Shown here piece by piece: positions 63,901 to 64,000 of a stretch of DNA of 64,000 bases. The notes beneath the pieces are model-generated. The model had not been told where the DNA came from. It was given only the letters and a program-made list of their open reading frames with translations, and did not search any database. This DNA is from Cardinalis cardinalis (lineage: Eukaryota; Chordata; Aves; Passeriformes; Cardinalidae): contig JACDOX010000085.1 of assembly GCA_014549065.1 (NCBI GenBank), positions 372,001 to 436,000 on the forward strand, written 5' to 3'. Both the position numbers and the translations under genes were made by a program. Numbering within the stretch: the first letter of the stretch is position 1; every line of letters begins with the position of its first letter.

Positions 63901-64000
63901 ATATAGCTACTGGTTTTTCCATAATAATCCAGTTATCAGCTGGACTCTATGACAAAATTCCTGCTTGTGTGTCAATATCTCACAATGCACTTGTGCTCCC
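60990..64000. other. Intron-like right end
   Basis: This should be intronic to the minus-strand gene, whose upstream exons are not visible here. A very strong minus-strand acceptor (tatttttactctctaccag) ends before 61,783 and is followed by an open frame starting KSLQNFVLVAYSSECVFDMT. Its donors do not give the phase that the micro-exon requires. A plus-strand acceptor-like site occurs at about 62,924. I see nothing else that can be supported. Confidence 0.4.

Overview
The window is vertebrate nuclear DNA, most likely from a songbird (passerine). Long non-coding stretches are interrupted by one dense CpG island and a few spliced-looking coding segments. There is no bacterial, phage or organelle gene organisation. 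The bird assignment rests on CR1-type LINE 3' ends (about 2.53, 24.77-25.37, 42.81 and 47.65 kb). The passerine assignment rests on a complete solo retroviral LTR (52,610-52,996) that I recognise from memory as a common songbird type, with TG...CA ends and a perfect 6-bp target duplication. Single n bases occur every few hundred bases throughout, which looks like masked ambiguous or heterozygous positions rather than gaps.

Layout. 1-12.4 kb: mostly unique non-coding DNA with an eroded CR1 3' end and two closely spaced candidate mini-exons near 9 kb. 12.43-14.07 kb: a strong CpG island with GC boxes, two YY1-like sites, a CRE-like site, splice donors on both strands and a G-quadruplex-capable run. 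It reads as a promoter, possibly bidirectional. 14-24 kb: candidate plus-strand exons (15,655, 17,155 and 20,790) behind strong acceptors, not proven to belong together. 24.77-25.37 kb: the best-preserved CR1 copy. 25.4-52.6 kb: mostly featureless intron-like or intergenic sequence holding a modular 29-bp minisatellite (42.25 kb), a weak CpG-rich patch (49.86-50.44 kb), possible conserved non-coding elements and a 26-bp perfect palindrome next to the LTR.

Right end. 55.8-61 kb carries the most convincing protein-coding signal: the 3' part of an unidentified minus-strand gene. A 38-nt micro-exon (60,984-60,947) joins in frame to an exon starting at 60,356. Further acceptor-headed coding segments start at 59,270 and 57,318. 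A long terminal open frame (56,721-56,446) ends in a stop and is followed by two AATAAA signals on that strand. The 5' part of the gene must lie beyond the right edge. I could not identify the protein, and the splicing of the middle exons is unresolved.

I see no CRISPR array, rRNA, tRNA, operon or recognisable new multi-gene system. Most long open frames in the window are accidental, either inside the CpG island, antisense to CR1 or within tandem repeats.
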